A stretch of DNA of 64,000 nt, taken from Medicago truncatula. Lineage: Eukaryota > Streptophyta > Magnoliopsida > Fabales > Fabaceae. The stretch covers positions 15,235,001 to 15,299,000 of the forward strand of contig NC_053047.1 in assembly GCF_003473485.1 (NCBI RefSeq), in the 5' to 3' direction. The notes below the pieces were generated by a model. The model was not told the DNA's origin, did not search any database, and worked only from the letters and a program-made list of their open reading frames with translations. Within the stretch, counting starts at the first letter, position 1; each line of letters opens with the position of its first letter. This document shows positions 40,700 to 52,811 of the stretch, one piece after another. Both the position numbers and the translations under genes were made by a program.

Positions 40700-42969
40700 T
40701 GTAACACCCTAATTTCCGACGGTAATTTTATATAATAATAATAATCATGCTTTTAATGAAAAAGGATGTCACACATTCATTCATATTTCAACTAATAAAA
40801 TAATAGAGAATCAGATACAACAACGGAAGATACTTCATAAAATTTCATAATTATAAATGTCTTGTCTTTAACATTATTTAGGAAAAATAGCTTAAAACAT
40901 CATAGTGCTTAAATCAACTTTATAATTTAAGGACATTCAACGCTTAACCGAACCAAGTGTTACAGATCAAAGCACGTATCTATTATATTCGACTACTTAA
41001 TATCCCAAATAATAGCTACGGCGGTATGTCCCCCATCGTCACTTTCTAAGCATCTCGCAAATCTAAAGTTCCTCGTCCTGAATATCTGTACCCCAAGGGT
41101 ACAGACAACAAAATACACAAACAACAACAAAGGGGTGAGAATTCACATCATAACATATATTTGGATACATGAATAATAAAGTAGATATTCATATCTTCAT
41201 CAGTCCTTCATCTTATCCGTTCTTTTAACCCACCTATCTTTCTCCTCGTTTATATGCACCTCATCAACTCTTTAACATTACCGCTTATATTAACTCTTAT
41301 TCCCTACAACCTAACAACTTTCCTACGCTCATTAGTATTTAAGGCTATTATGTTTAACCTCATCAACTACCCATAACCATCTACTCGATTAATCCCTCTT
41401 ATCATCGTAATTTCACTTCTTTAACCCATTCATATCTTGTACCTTACTTCATACTTTGTCACTTCATTAACGTCATTTATTACCTTATTCCCTTACCATC
41501 GTGTCTCTTTAATTTACCTTAGTTCTTACTCTTCATATAGTCTCATCGTTGCATCTATCCTTTACTCTAATTGACTACTATTTTCATCTTCATTAGTTCT
41601 TGAATTACCCTCTCACAACTCTCTCTACTTTGCTTCTAAGTCCTTCATCGTTTCACTACCTAATCTCTTTTGATTTTTGAGATAATCAATCCTAATGACA
41701 CTTAAGAATACTCTCTCATTTAGATTTAATAGTTTACGACTCTTACCTTTACATTGGAAATTCATTTGTCATTGACGACTACCACAACTATCCTTCCGTA
41801 TTCTCCCGTATAATAGTCATGTCTCCCTCTCCCTAAACTATGTTTAAGGCTCATCAAATATTTTCTATCATTACAGTAATCGAATAACCCATATCCTTAC
41901 TTTAGTTCTCCTCTAATACTCTTGATACTCGTCTTATTTAAAATACATTATGGCTTATGAAACTACTCTCATGGCCCTTAATTAAAGTCCTCCCAACTAA
42001 GGATCACTTCTTTTATTTTAACTTATGTTTTGAAAGCATCACATTTTGACACTTGCTATCAAAATCGCCTCATGATTTGTGAAATCGCTTCATGATTTTG
42101 ACAGAATCAGGCGTACTAAAATTACAGATTTTCTGTCAAAATCGCCTCATGATCATTGGAATCGCCTCATGATTTCGACAGCATTAGACATGCTGAAATC
42201 ACAGATTTTTCTGCGATTTTCTACCATGGGAGCCTCCTTGGCTCCATTTTTCTACTATAAATTCACCAAAATCATACCTAATCTTCACCATATTATTACC
42301 CTATCATTAGAACATTAATTCTTCATTAACCTACCAGATTATCCACCCTTTTTAGGACTAAAAACTCAATTCAAAACCTAAACTAGTTCTCCCTCAATTC
42401 TCATCTTTCAACCTCATCTTTTAATTCATTCCTCTTTGTTAACTCATTCAAATTAACACCATAACAACAACAATATATTAAAATTTAATACAACCCTCCC
42501 ATCATGGATTAAGATACCCTAAAGTGCAAAGAATCTCCCCCTTACCTCGAATCTTCGAAGTCACAACTTCCCGGCTCTCTTCTCCAAAACTAGGGTTTTC
42601 TCCTCCTCTTCTCTCTTCTTCTCTCGCTTCTACGTTTCAGCAAAAGTGGCAACCTTGATTGTTAATTCTCTATTTATATATGGGCTAACCTCATAATATT
42701 ATTCCTGTCATTCTATTTTATATTATTTTTTACTTCTTCCTCCCCCACTTAATTAAAACTTCTATTCTACACCTCCCGCCTCTATATTACTTTATTTATT
42801 TTTCCCTTTCATCATAATAATCCTCATAGCACGTCATTAATCATCATATGCATATTTCTTCATAGCTAACATAATATTCTAGCATCATAACACCATTATT
42901 ATAAAAAAAATCAAGAATTCTTCTAATTAACTTCATTAAATCATTACATGTAATTTTCGGGGTGTTACA
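40700..42969 (-). mobile_element. Second solo LTR (2,270 bp) with 5-bp target duplication CTCCC
   Basis: Starts TGTAACACCC, ends GGGTGTTACA (perfect 10-bp inverted ends), and is flanked by CTCCC at 40695-40699 and 42970-42974. The internal layout shows it lies on the minus strand: a TATA-like box (reverse of TATATATGG, about 42,673-42,681), a purine-rich leader, then GAGGTAAGGGGGAG (reverse of about 42,536-42,549). This is the same donor-like signal as in the LTR at 11,131. No gag or pol. Confidence 0.85.
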
Positions 42970-42974
42970 CTCCC

Positions 42975-43463
42975 GTCCAAAACCACATATTACAGAAAAA
43001 TCACATATGAGTTCTACAAGATTAAAGCGACTACATTCAAATTAACAAAGCATGCAGTATTGTGAAAAGGAAAATGAAGTAATGGGCTCTTTCAAAAAAA
43101 GAAGAAATTGTAGTAATCGACTAAAATGATTTTTTTTTTTTTTTTTGGCAAAAAGAGGTAGCAGGGTGTCTGCTAGCCTCTAAACTTTATTAAAAGAAAA
43201 AGAGGAAACAAACAAAAGAGGGGGGGACTGGGCCAAGACCCTCAGATGAAAATAAGAAGTAGCAGGGTGTCTGCTAGCCTCTAAACTTTTCTTTACCCAC
43301 TAAAATGAAAATAAGATAACATTTCACTTTAAACAATAAACAACAAGTATAAATAAGCTACTTATGGTAAATCCAGAATGTAGCATAACATTTCACTCTA
43401 AACAACAGCTAACATAACATTTCAATCTTCAGGTAGTACAACTTTTATAAAACCTCCTTCTTT
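42975..43463. repeat. P450 3' flank with a 101-bp spaced 30-bp direct repeat
   Basis: TAGCAGGGTGTCTGCTAGCC plus CTCTAAACTTT occurs at 43,159 and 43,260. Between them lies A-rich sequence with GGGGGGGACTGGGCCAAGAC. This could be a small retroposon duplicated with its target. Confidence 0.6.
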
Positions 43464-45214
43464 TTAGATTACAAGCGACTGATGAGATGTAATGGGAATC
43501 AAGTAAAGGTCACCCTTTCTTGCCATAGTAACTCCAAACTCTTCTCCCAACTCTAATTCCTCGTTTTTCATTCCATTGGGAAGTTTCCAATCAAAATGAT
43601 ACAATAAAAGTGCAAGGACCTGCTCTACATTAGCCAAACCATAGTTCATGCCGGGACAAATTCTCCTACCAGCACCAAATGGAATGAACTCAAAATTAGT
43701 TCCTGAGAAATCAATAGAGCTATCAATAAACCTTTCAGGATAAAACTTATCTGGGTCATTCCAATATTTAGGATCCCTTCCCATTGCCCAAGCATTTATT
43801 AGGACTCTACTTTTTACAGGTATACGATAGCCATTAATCTCACAAGCTTCTCGACTTTCCCTTGGAAGAAGGAGAGGAACGGAAGGGTGTAATCTTAATG
43901 ACTCTTTGATGATTGATTTTAAATATTTGAACTCAGCAATCGTAGCTTCATCAACCATTCCTCTCCTATCAAATCCATTTCTTACTTCAGCTTGTGCTTT
44001 CTTCAAAATTCTTGGATCCTTTATCATCTCAGCCATTGCCCAATTAACAGTAGTTGCTGCAGTCTCACTTCCCGCAGAGAACACATCCTGAAATATACAA
44101 GTTCACAATTTTAATAACCCTCTGGTTCTCGGGGATAAGTGTCCCTGATAATCCGGAGTTTGACCAGGTAAATAAAGTCCGTCCAAGAATTGTTCTATCC
44201 ATGAATCGAAATCAGGTGATGAACAATTTGTTCTTTGGGGAGTTTATTTACCGCAACAACAATTTAAAATCACTTAATACATAAAAAAATTAAAGAGATA
44301 TTTAATGTGAATACCAGAATTATAGCCTTGACATTATCAATAGTTAATTCAAAATCCATGTCACTGCCACTTTCCACAAATTTTAGGAGACAATCAATCA
44401 GATCTTCCTCAGCTTCAGGCAAACCTTCGTTTTCTCTTCTTGAAATTTTCTCTTTATGGTCAGTGATGATATGGCCCAGTATCCTGTCTACTTGTTGGCT
44501 TAACTTCTCAAGCTTAGGCTTCAATCCAGATATATTTTGAATCCATTGAGCTGAAGGAAACAAGTCACCAATATAGAACCCTCCAGCAAGTTTTATAAGT
44601 TGTTTTACAACTGATATGAACTCTTCTTGTTCCAAATATTTCTTACCAAATGCAGCCTTTGAAGTGAATGTATACATCGTTGACATAACTTCTTCAGTGA
44701 GATTGAACTCTGATCCTTCATTTGAAGCAATCTTCTTTAGGAGAGAATTGATCTCTTTTTGTCTTACTGGCCAAAGAGATTTGACTCTTCTTGTGCTTAA
44801 TAGCTCAATAGCACAAATCTTTCTAAGTTGTCTCCAATAATCACCATAAGGTGAAAAAGCTATATCCATTGAATTGTAAGATGCTATGTCTGTGGCAAGA
44901 AGATGAGGCCTTGATGCAAAGATAATATCATGTGTTTTTAAAACCTCCTTTGCAACTTCCGGTGAAGAAATAACAATGAAAAAGATCTCACCAAGTTGAA
45001 GATGCATCAAGGGTCCATATTTTTTGGCTAAATCTCTTAATCTTCTAGGTGGGTTTGTTGCAACAAGATGGAGAATATTTCCTAAAATGGGTAGCTTCCA
45101 TGGCCCTGGAGGTATATTTTTACCGAAGTCATATTTTTTGTAATGATTCCTAATTTTGAGTGCAATTATCATGAACATAAAAATAGTGAAAAAACTTAGA
45201 ATTTGAAAAGCCAT
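43464..45214 (-). CDS. Cytochrome P450, CYP71D-like (two exons, 507 aa)
   Basis: Exon 1 is 45214-44315 and exon 2 is 44087-43464, with a 227-bp GT-AG intron in the usual phase-0 position before the I-helix. I start at the ATG at 45214 (MAFQILSFF); the frame extends 11 codons upstream without an ATG. Seen: N-terminal membrane anchor (about 3-20), PPGP hinge (35-38), I-helix AGSET (305-309), ExxR ESLR (362-365), PERF (417-420), and haem-binding [10 protein letters not shown] (437-446) with Cys444. It is therefore a complete ER-bound monooxygenase that needs a P450 reductase. CYP71 members oxidise terpenoids, alkaloids, phenolics or other small molecules. The substrate cannot be told from sequence, and the CYP71D placement is by overall resemblance. 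No linked biosynthetic genes were seen. Confidence 0.92.
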
Positions 45215-45258
45215 GGAGATGAAAACTAATGTGAGATGGACTAACACCGGAAAAACTA

Positions 45259-45268
45259 ATATATATAG
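45259..45268 (-). promoter_or_regulatory. P450 TATA box
   Basis: A run of TATATATA on the minus strand about 45 bp upstream of the P450 ATG. The leader would be short. Confidence 0.45.
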
Positions 45269-45284
45269 TTAATATTTTTGTACG

Positions 45285-46080
45285 TATTCTGTTTTTTTTT
45301 TTTTTTAAATCAGAAAAAAAATTAAAATATTTCCGAAATTAAAAAAATATTCAGATTTTTTTCCAAAAATTTTAAAATTAAAAAAATTCAGATTTTTTTC
45401 TTAAATAAAAAAATTCACAAAAACAATTCTGAAATTTAAAAAATTAGAAAAATATTCAGATTTTTTCCAAAAATATTTTAAATTTAAAATAAATTAAGAT
45501 TTTTCTTCTAAATTAAAAAATTCAAAAAACATTAAAAAATTTCTGAAATTTGAAAAATATTCAGATTTTTTTCCAAAAATTTTAAAATAGATATAAATTC
45601 AGATTTTTATCCAAATATTGTATTCTAAAATAAAATTTTTTAAAAAAACATTAAAAAATATTCATATTTTTTTCCAAATTTTATAAATCGAAAAAAAATT
45701 AAGAATTTTCTTCTAAAATAAAAATTGATAAAAAAATAAAAAAATTTCCAATATTAGAAAAATATTCAGATTTTTTTCCTAAAATTTTAAAATAGATAAA
45801 ATTTCATATTTTTATCCAAATATTGTTTTCTAAAATAATTTTTTTTTAAAAAAACATTAAAAAAAAATATTCAGATTTTTTTTCCAAAATTTTTTAATTC
45901 GGAAAAAAAATTAAGATTTTTCTTTTGAAATAAAAATTCAGAAAAAAATTGAAATTGTTTTTTAATTATTCAGATTTTTTTCTTAAATAAGAAAAATTTA
46001 GAAAAAAAATTCAATAGAATAGAAAAAAATTCATTTTATAATAAAAAAATTCTAAGTTTTTTTTTTTTTTTTACATTTAA
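45285..46080. repeat. Degenerate AT-rich tandem repeats upstream of the P450
   Basis: Variations on AAAAATATTCAGATTTTTTTCC and TTAAGATTTTTCTTCTAAA (written here only as their first bases) recur about every 60-110 bp for some 800 bp. The same vocabulary (TTCAGATTTTTTT) occurs in the foldback at 30,101-30,813. It may bend or exclude nucleosomes, but nothing proves a role. Confidence 0.7.
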
Positions 46081-46480
46081 TGGTTTAAAATAATTAAGAT
46101 TTTTGTTCCATATCTTTTTGACCATATTAATTAAAAAAATTGTTTTAACATGCAGAATTATTTTCAACTTGAATGTTTTTTCATCCTTGATTTATAGCTT
46201 TTTCTTAAAGTCTTTAAAAAATAATTTCTAAATTGTTTATATCAAAATTACTTTTATTTAATTTTTTTTTTTTTTATCATAATCACAAAGTTTTATTTCT
46301 TTTTTAACAAAAGATAATATTATATTTATTATAAAAAAAAAGATATAATCATACTATAATTACAATTTCTGGTCTCTCTTTTTATAGAAAAGAAAAAAGT
46401 GCATGTGAACTAAATCTGAGATATTATTATTTTTGACCAAAAATCATAGATTTATATATACCTATTAATTAAAAAGCGGA
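46081..46480. other. AT-rich interval before the Helitron end
   Basis: No gene or clear repeat. It may belong to the Helitron whose 3' end follows, but the 5' end was not found. Confidence 0.35.
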
Positions 46481-46508
46481 CAGACGGGAGTGCCCGTCTG
46501 GACACTAG
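46481..46508 (+). mobile_element. Helitron 3' end: hairpin plus CTAG
   Basis: CAGACGGG-AGTG-CCCGTCTG is a perfect 8-bp stem with a 4-nt loop, followed 4 nt later by CTAG and then T. Helitrons end with a short hairpin just before CTRR and insert between A and T, so this fits. Confidence 0.65.
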
Positions 46509-47135
46509 TATTAATAAAGGCAATACATTTTTTTTTGGTGTAGCCTATTTTTTAACCCATTATACCCTTCACTAATTGCAAAAATTCCAAAACAATTAAC
46601 TGTTTGAAATGGACGTCGGTTATCGTATTTCAAACTCAAAACATAACTTCTTTTTCATATTAAAAATCAGCAAAATCAGAACATAACTGTCTTTTTAATT
46701 TAAAACATCAGCACGAGAGATTCAAGAGGAAGAAATAAGGAAAGAGCGAACATCGCACCGTTGAAAAACGGAGTTGTTGCGGCAGCGATGCATAAGCAAA
46801 ATGGTTAGTTTCTATCTTCTCCCTTTATGTTTTGTCTATAATCCTTTGCCATCGATTGATTTTCCATGTTTAGGTTGCAGTCTTTAAATTTGATTTTGAA
46901 GAATCACATGGTTATTACAGTGGAAAACATATGGGAGAAGAGAACTAACAAGGCTTAGAGCATTCACATGCATAATACAACAATCAACGTACACATTTGC
47001 TTTAAAGACTATGTCTTCTTCTAAGTTATGTAGATGATACATTCGAACTTCAGATGCCTTTAAAACAGTATATATATGGCATGCTTTTGGATCGTCAATA
47101 ATTTGTAGCATTGATACTTCTCATGGAAGGAGTGT
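46509..47135. other. Unassigned interval
   Basis: No gene with recognisable features. A 75-codon minus frame at 46,884-47,111 is not supported by any motif. Confidence 0.4.
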
Positions 47136-47152
47136 TTTTTTTTTTTGTTACA
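47136..47152. mobile_element. Micro-insertion 10: T11GTTACA with 13-bp target duplication
   Basis: Flanked by identical ATGGAAGGAGTGT at 47123-47135 and 47153-47165. Confidence 0.82.
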
Positions 47153-47595
47153 ATGGAAGGAGTGTGTGATTACATTTATTTCATTCATTTTATAAAGTCA
47201 TTTTTTGATGTCGATGTGCCATTATCATGTTCAATCTCAATATCTTGAATATACTATTGCTATCTCATATCTGGATGATTTGCAGGTTGGATGGCTCTCA
47301 TATGAATATCATTCTGATCCATTATTTTTATCTCTCTAATAATAGCTCTTTTTTCTTTCTTTCTTCCTTATGTATCATACCACAAGATAATGGAAGAGGA
47401 TGGGAAGAGTTTATGCTAATTACAATAATAACTAGTAAATACTAATTACAAATAATTAAGATTATTCTATAATCTATAACTCCTCAAGAACCTATATTAA
47501 TGTGTACATTAATATACTAGTCAGCTTATATCAATATACATTAATATACAATAATAACTAGTAAAGACTAATTCCAAATAATTAACATTATTCTA

Positions 47596-47876
47596 CTCCT
47601 TCCGTTCCAAATTGTATGTCACTTTAGAAAAAATATTTGTTCCAAATTATATGTCGTTTTACAATACCAATGAAAAATTAATGTTACTTTTTCTATTATA
47701 TCCTTAATTATTTATTACTCTCTCTTCTTTCAATTCCTTCATTTATCTTTCTCATATCATTTATTGAGGATAATTTTGTAAAACAACTCATAATATCTCT
47801 TTCCCACACAATATTAATTACATTTCTTAATATGTGTTAAATGCCCAAAACGTCATACAATTTGGAACGGAGAGAG
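47596..47876. mobile_element. Stowaway MITE (281 bp)
   Basis: The left end CTCCTTCCGTTCCAAATTGT and the reversed right end CTCTCTCCGTTCCAAATTGT are almost identical and flanked by TA. Non-coding. Confidence 0.9.
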
Positions 47877-48157
47877 TATAATCTATCAAGCTACTTAATT
47901 GCCAAAACAAAGAAAACCATTATTATGACCAATTCAAAGGAGACATTTTCCAAAACACATCACGTGGCCATAGGGAGACAAAATAGCATGACAAAAGATA
48001 CCTTCTTGATTTACTCCAAGGGTCTACCACCATCATGTCATAAATAAAGCCACTTACACTTCTTCTTCATCACAATACAAACCCCAACGTTGCAGTTTAA
48101 TTCATCTAAAATCACTCACGATTCAACTTGAAATTCTTCTAAGCTAGCTTTAGACTG

Positions 48158-48241
48158 CTTCAAGTTCTCATAATTCAAAACGAAAAGTTTATGGAAGTTT
48201 TTCAAATGTAACTTATCTTTTTGAATTATGAGAACTTGAAG
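48158..48241. repeat. 23-bp perfect inverted repeat with 38-nt loop
   Basis: Arms 48158-48180 and 48219-48241 are exact reverse complements (CTTCAAGTTCTCATAATTCA at the outer end). It lies inside a 121-codon minus frame (48,116-48,481) that I cannot assign. Stem length is in the range of a young microRNA precursor, but no expression evidence is available. Confidence 0.7.
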
Positions 48242-50015
48242 CATACTTATGTCTGAAGCAGCTTTGAAGAATATTTGATTGAAGCATGTAAGAGTGAGTT
48301 TTAGATGAAATAAATGGCAAAATTCCAGAAAAAGATAAACAACCCTAGATTTAAAATGTTTATTTTGATTTTGATACACGCTGCCTCTATTGAAGTCTTT
48401 TAATAAAACTGAATCTTGCCTCCGCGGCTCCACCATCAATGATGTCAGACTCGATCTTTGAACTACAAAAATTAGCAGCATGTTTCGTTTGGGAGAAAAG
48501 ATAGAATGTGGAATTCGATAGACATGATCCGTAGTTTACTGGATCGTCCACTAAGCCACGTTCTATATTTTCTCCCACCCAAAACCTGCGTTACCATCAG
48601 CCTTCTATCTCGAAGATGGTGTTGTTACATTTGACAACATCTCTTTGTTCTGGACTTCTCTAGCCACTCGTTCCACAGGGTATGATTCCAGCTCTTTTGA
48701 ACCTTCACAATTATGTGAATTGAATTTTTTTAAATGACTCTAATCATGATTAACTGAGTGATTTCGCGATTGGTGCCAAAATCCATTGTTATGCTTAATT
48801 GGGTGTTGCTTAATTATTGTTATCTTTTTGTTTGATCTCTAGTTGTTGTAAACTTTGATCTATTTACTCTGACACACGTTGTGCTGAAAGGATGGTTTGT
48901 TTTTGTTAATATAATTCATTTTGATTTCTTAAAAAAAATACTGGGTGATTTATTACCATTGGGACTATTATTAATATATGTGTGTTTTAAAATCAAATTT
49001 ATTGAGGTTGTGATATTAATCAAATTTTGGGTGTTCTTGAAACAACAATAACAGGTTATTCCTACTGTTTTTTAATGCCATGGATCTACTTATGAATGGA
49101 AATATGAGAAACTGGTCAAACAACAAAGTATGAGTATAACCTTGAAGCATTATAGTTGCAAAGGAAGGAGAACGATTGCTCAGTAAAATTAGGATAAGAA
49201 CCTTACAATTTTTGGTTTGTTTTCACAAAGATCTAACGTCGTTAACCTTCAAGGGATGTATGCGTCACATTCAAAATAAAATAAGGGAGGTTCTGTCATT
49301 TTGCAAAATAAAGGGGGTGTGAGTGACATTTTTGCAAAACTCAGAGGAGGTTGATGCAATTTACCCTTAAATTTATATTTCTATGTCTCATGATGATGTT
49401 ACTCATACTCGGTCCATCCCAGATTAACTGTGTCATTTGCTTATTTCATAAGTATTAATAAAAATGCATAAATGAAGGACATAGAAAAATGGTTTTAAGT
49501 GTTTTTGTTAAGTATTGGTGCATTCTCCATTATCATAAATGTAAAGTGAAATGTATTGAATTGAGAGTGATGAACATATTATTAATTAGAGTTATATTTG
49601 AAAAAAAAGTAATTAATGGTGTATAAAAAAGTAAAATTGGTCAATATTTTTGGGACATTATTTTTTTACGCTTGTTTTTCTGACTTCCAGAAGTTTTTAA
49701 TAACATATGGAAATGACCAAAAAAACTCAACGGTAGTTAACCGCCGCCGGAGGTATTTTAGACCTTTTCATGTGTTATTAGGAATATCTGAAAGTTAAAA
49801 AAAACAATTTTCATATTTTTTTTCAAATAACTCACATATTAAGGGAGCATCTTGTTTTTGAATCCAATTCATCCTTTTACATGTTATTTCTTCACAAGAT
49901 AAGATCTCACCTCATTTAGGTTCAATTGGCCAACTGAGCCTAGTCACTGTGAACTTAATTTCACTCAATTCTTCGTATTCTCTTCAGTCTTGAAAACATG
50001 TTTTACTAATTCACC
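48242..50015. other. Unassigned interval
   Basis: Two minus-strand frames (48,116-48,481 and 48,387-48,578) overlap in different phases and carry no known domain. Around 49,270-49,375 the phrases GGGAGGTTCTGTCATTTTGC and GAGGTTGATGCAATTTACCC look like a MITE end. No gene is called. Confidence 0.4.
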
Positions 50016-50025
50016 AATAATAATA

Positions 50026-50771
50026 AGAGTAAATTACACTCCCCTCCCCTCAAAGATGCTTGAATTACATTCCTCTCCCCTTTTATGTTAAAATATACAC
50101 TTCCCTCCCTTGAAAAATAAAATTTACACTCCCCTCCCCTATAAGATGCTTGAATTACATCTCACTCCCTTAATAATTAAATATGGACTACACTTTAATC
50201 TATTTTAACATAAATAAATATTTTTATAATATATTTTAATTTTGAAATACCATTTAAAAAATATAAATTCGTTTATTATAATCTAAATGTCAACGACAAT
50301 TAAATTTAAATCTTTTGTTATTAATTTTATAATTTAGAGTATAAAATTCACTTTTAAATAATCATACTTAATCTACTTTAGTAATTTTATAAATATTTTA
50401 ATTTTATTTTGGGTTTTTCATATTTTATAATAGACTTTAAAACTATATGTTAATGAAATTGTGAATAAAAAATAGAGAAAGATATGTATTCAAAATTTGA
50501 TTATATTAAAAAGAACCCGTAGTGCTATTTTTCTTTGAAGTGTGTTAGATTATGTTTTTGGCTAGATTATTATAAATAAAAAAAATTAGTGAGGGACTAA
50601 AGTGTAGATTTTAACTTAAGAGGGGAGGGGAATGTAATTCAAGCTTGGAGGGAAATGTAATATTTTCTAATATGTTTTGAATAAGAGGGGAGGGGATTGT
50701 ATATTTTAACATAAGAGGGGAAGGGAGTGTAATTCAAGCATCTTTGAGGGGAGGAGAGTGTAATTTACTCT
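50026..50771. mobile_element. Mutator-type MITE with long terminal inverted repeats
   Basis: The left end AGAGTAAATTACACTCCCCT and the reversed right end AGAGTAAATTACACTCTCCT continue to match through AAAGATGCTTGAATTACA and further G/C-rich tracts for over 100 bp. The flanks are AATAATAATA on both sides (50016-50025, 50772-50781), compatible with a 9-10-bp Mutator duplication but of low complexity. The centre is AT-rich and non-coding. Confidence 0.75.
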
Positions 50772-50781
50772 AATAATAATA

Positions 50782-51985
50782 ATACGTTGTTTGACTCAAT
50801 AATTAAAAAACCATAATTTATTTAAAAAGACTCTAAATTAAATAAGAAAATAATATAATTAGACCAAAAACTTAATTAAAGAGACTATAAAAATATGATA
50901 CAATTGAGTGTCATCAACGCTCACTTAGCACTTCCTAACTTCACTCAAACATTTCGCAAACTACAAACTCCAATACCTTCACTATCACAACCTCATCTCA
51001 AGTGTACATCAAGCCTCATTCAAGATCTTTATTTCATGCAAAATTCCTGCAATTCCTACATAATAAACCCTTTTATTTTTTTTGTTTTATTAAAATTCTA
51101 ATTATTGACCACTATTCTATGAAGTTGTTTGTCCTCCATTATCTATCTGAAAGATCGTGTCATTAAGGGTCCGTATGATGGTTAGAAAAGGATAGAGACA
51201 TGATATTTCACTGACTCCTCTCCCACGTCTCTCATATCCTTCACTATATCAAGAGCCGCAAACTTGATGAAAAATACAAACTCTGCATATTGTGATTCTT
51301 ACTTATATATTTGCATATTCTGGATTATGTAATCCAAATCCTGCTTTTTGTGTTAAGATTATATTCGAATCAAGATAAAATTGAAATTTTCATGAGCACA
51401 CGAGAAAAATAAATAGTGGAAAAAGAAACTCTCTAAATTTAAATAGATGGATTCTGGTTGAACTTTAATTGGATTGGTTTAAAATGAAATGTACTTGATA
51501 TAAGGGACCTAATTCATGGATCGACCTCGTAGCCACAGACATCCATAAAAGAATTTTTATGTTGAGATTAATTTATTTAATAATTTACCTATCTATCAAA
51601 CGAACTCAGGATGATGATGGTCATTTCCCTGAGAATCGGATGTTAGCGAAACAACAACAACCAAGCCATATCTTAGTAAATAGGGTGACTACATGTATCA
51701 AACGACGACATAATATTCAATCAAAAAGCATGTCTTTCTCTAAATCATTTATCTTTAGATCCTTCGTAATAGTTTATTTAATATTTTTCTAGGTCTACCC
51801 CTACCTCTAGTCATCTAACTCGCATCTATTTGATCTAATTTTCTTTCCGCATAATCTACCGTGTTGAAACAAAATGACTTTTGTACAATGTCTTTGAAGT
51901 TTTGATGATAACAAACTATTGAAAAAACAATTGAATATGCTAATATGTGTTCAAGTTTGCATGACCATATATTTTTTTTCAAATT
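50782..51985. other. Unassigned interval
   Basis: AT-rich, with no gene or repeat I can support. Frames at 50,895 and 51,559 have no recognisable features. Confidence 0.4.
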
Positions 51986-51989
51986 CGAA

Positions 51990-52811
51990 CCATATATAAG
52001 AACATCTGAGGCATAAGAAAATTTGAAGACATTATTCCAAATGTCGGCATCCCCCGTACAATAGAGGAAAAACCTATCACTTCCCATCGGCGTCACCACA
52101 ACATTATTAAATCCTGCATCCTCCAATCTCGGTTGAATAGACAACGCTGAATCTCCTGACACTACCTTCGCTACCATCCCACCCTTAGCCCACAAACGAT
52201 TCTCCGACGTTGAAGTATACACCAAAACACCCTCGAATAAACCATCGTTGGTCTGCGCAGCATCTGTCTCCTCCACCTTTCTCCCCTTCGGTTTCCACCC
52301 CCTCTCTCCATCCGCCACCCTCTCCTTCTTCTTCCCTACCACCACCACCTTCCCCTTCCCTTCACCTCCATCCTCCACCACACCTCCAACTCCCTCAACA
52401 CCTTCCTTCTCTCTTTTTTTTCTTCCTTCTTTTTTTTCAACTCGTTTTTTTTTTCTTCTCTACATTAACCTCCACCGTCCCTACCTTCAGTATTTTTTTT
52501 TCTCCCTTGCCTTCCCGCGCCTCCTCCTCCAACCTTCTAACCCTCACATTTTTTACTCCCTCACGGTGTGTAATCACCATAGGTCTGACCTCCCTTTCCG
52601 TTCTGTCCCTCCTTACCTCATTAACATCAGCCCTATTCTCGACATCATATTGCGCAAACCTATCGAAACGTGCCTCACGACCCACACCTTCCTATCACCA
52701 ATCCAAACATTGTTCAAAGCCTGGGTCAGTTTTTCTCTGTTCCTAACATTCAAAAATCGAACAAAGCCATAAACCTGACCACGTGAATTGAGTTGTCTAG
52801 CCACGTATACA
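51990..52811 (-). pseudogene. L1 LINE ORF1, C-terminal portion
   Basis: The minus strand carries the second half of an RRM (NSRGQVYGFVRFLNVRNREK and ALNNVWIGDRKVW near 52,690-52,790). Then come a charged Arg/Glu/Lys-rich linker (52,437-52,640) and a C-terminal domain (RLEDAGFNNVVVTPMGSDRF near 52,060-52,120). RRM plus linker plus this domain is the plant L1 ORF1 nucleic-acid-binding protein. Frames shift at several places, and the RRM is split by the CACTA element at 52,812. The cytosine-rich plus-strand frames here are shadows of this sequence. Confidence 0.72.

Noticed and set aside
48116..48578. Two overlapping minus-strand frames
   Set aside because: Different phases, no domain, and one contains the perfect hairpin; not supported as a gene.
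52210..52772. Long plus-strand frames rich in Pro/Ser/Phe at 52,210-52,746 and 52,248-52,772
   Set aside because: They mirror the charged linker of the L1 ORF1 on the opposite strand; composition is explained by that and no domain is present.
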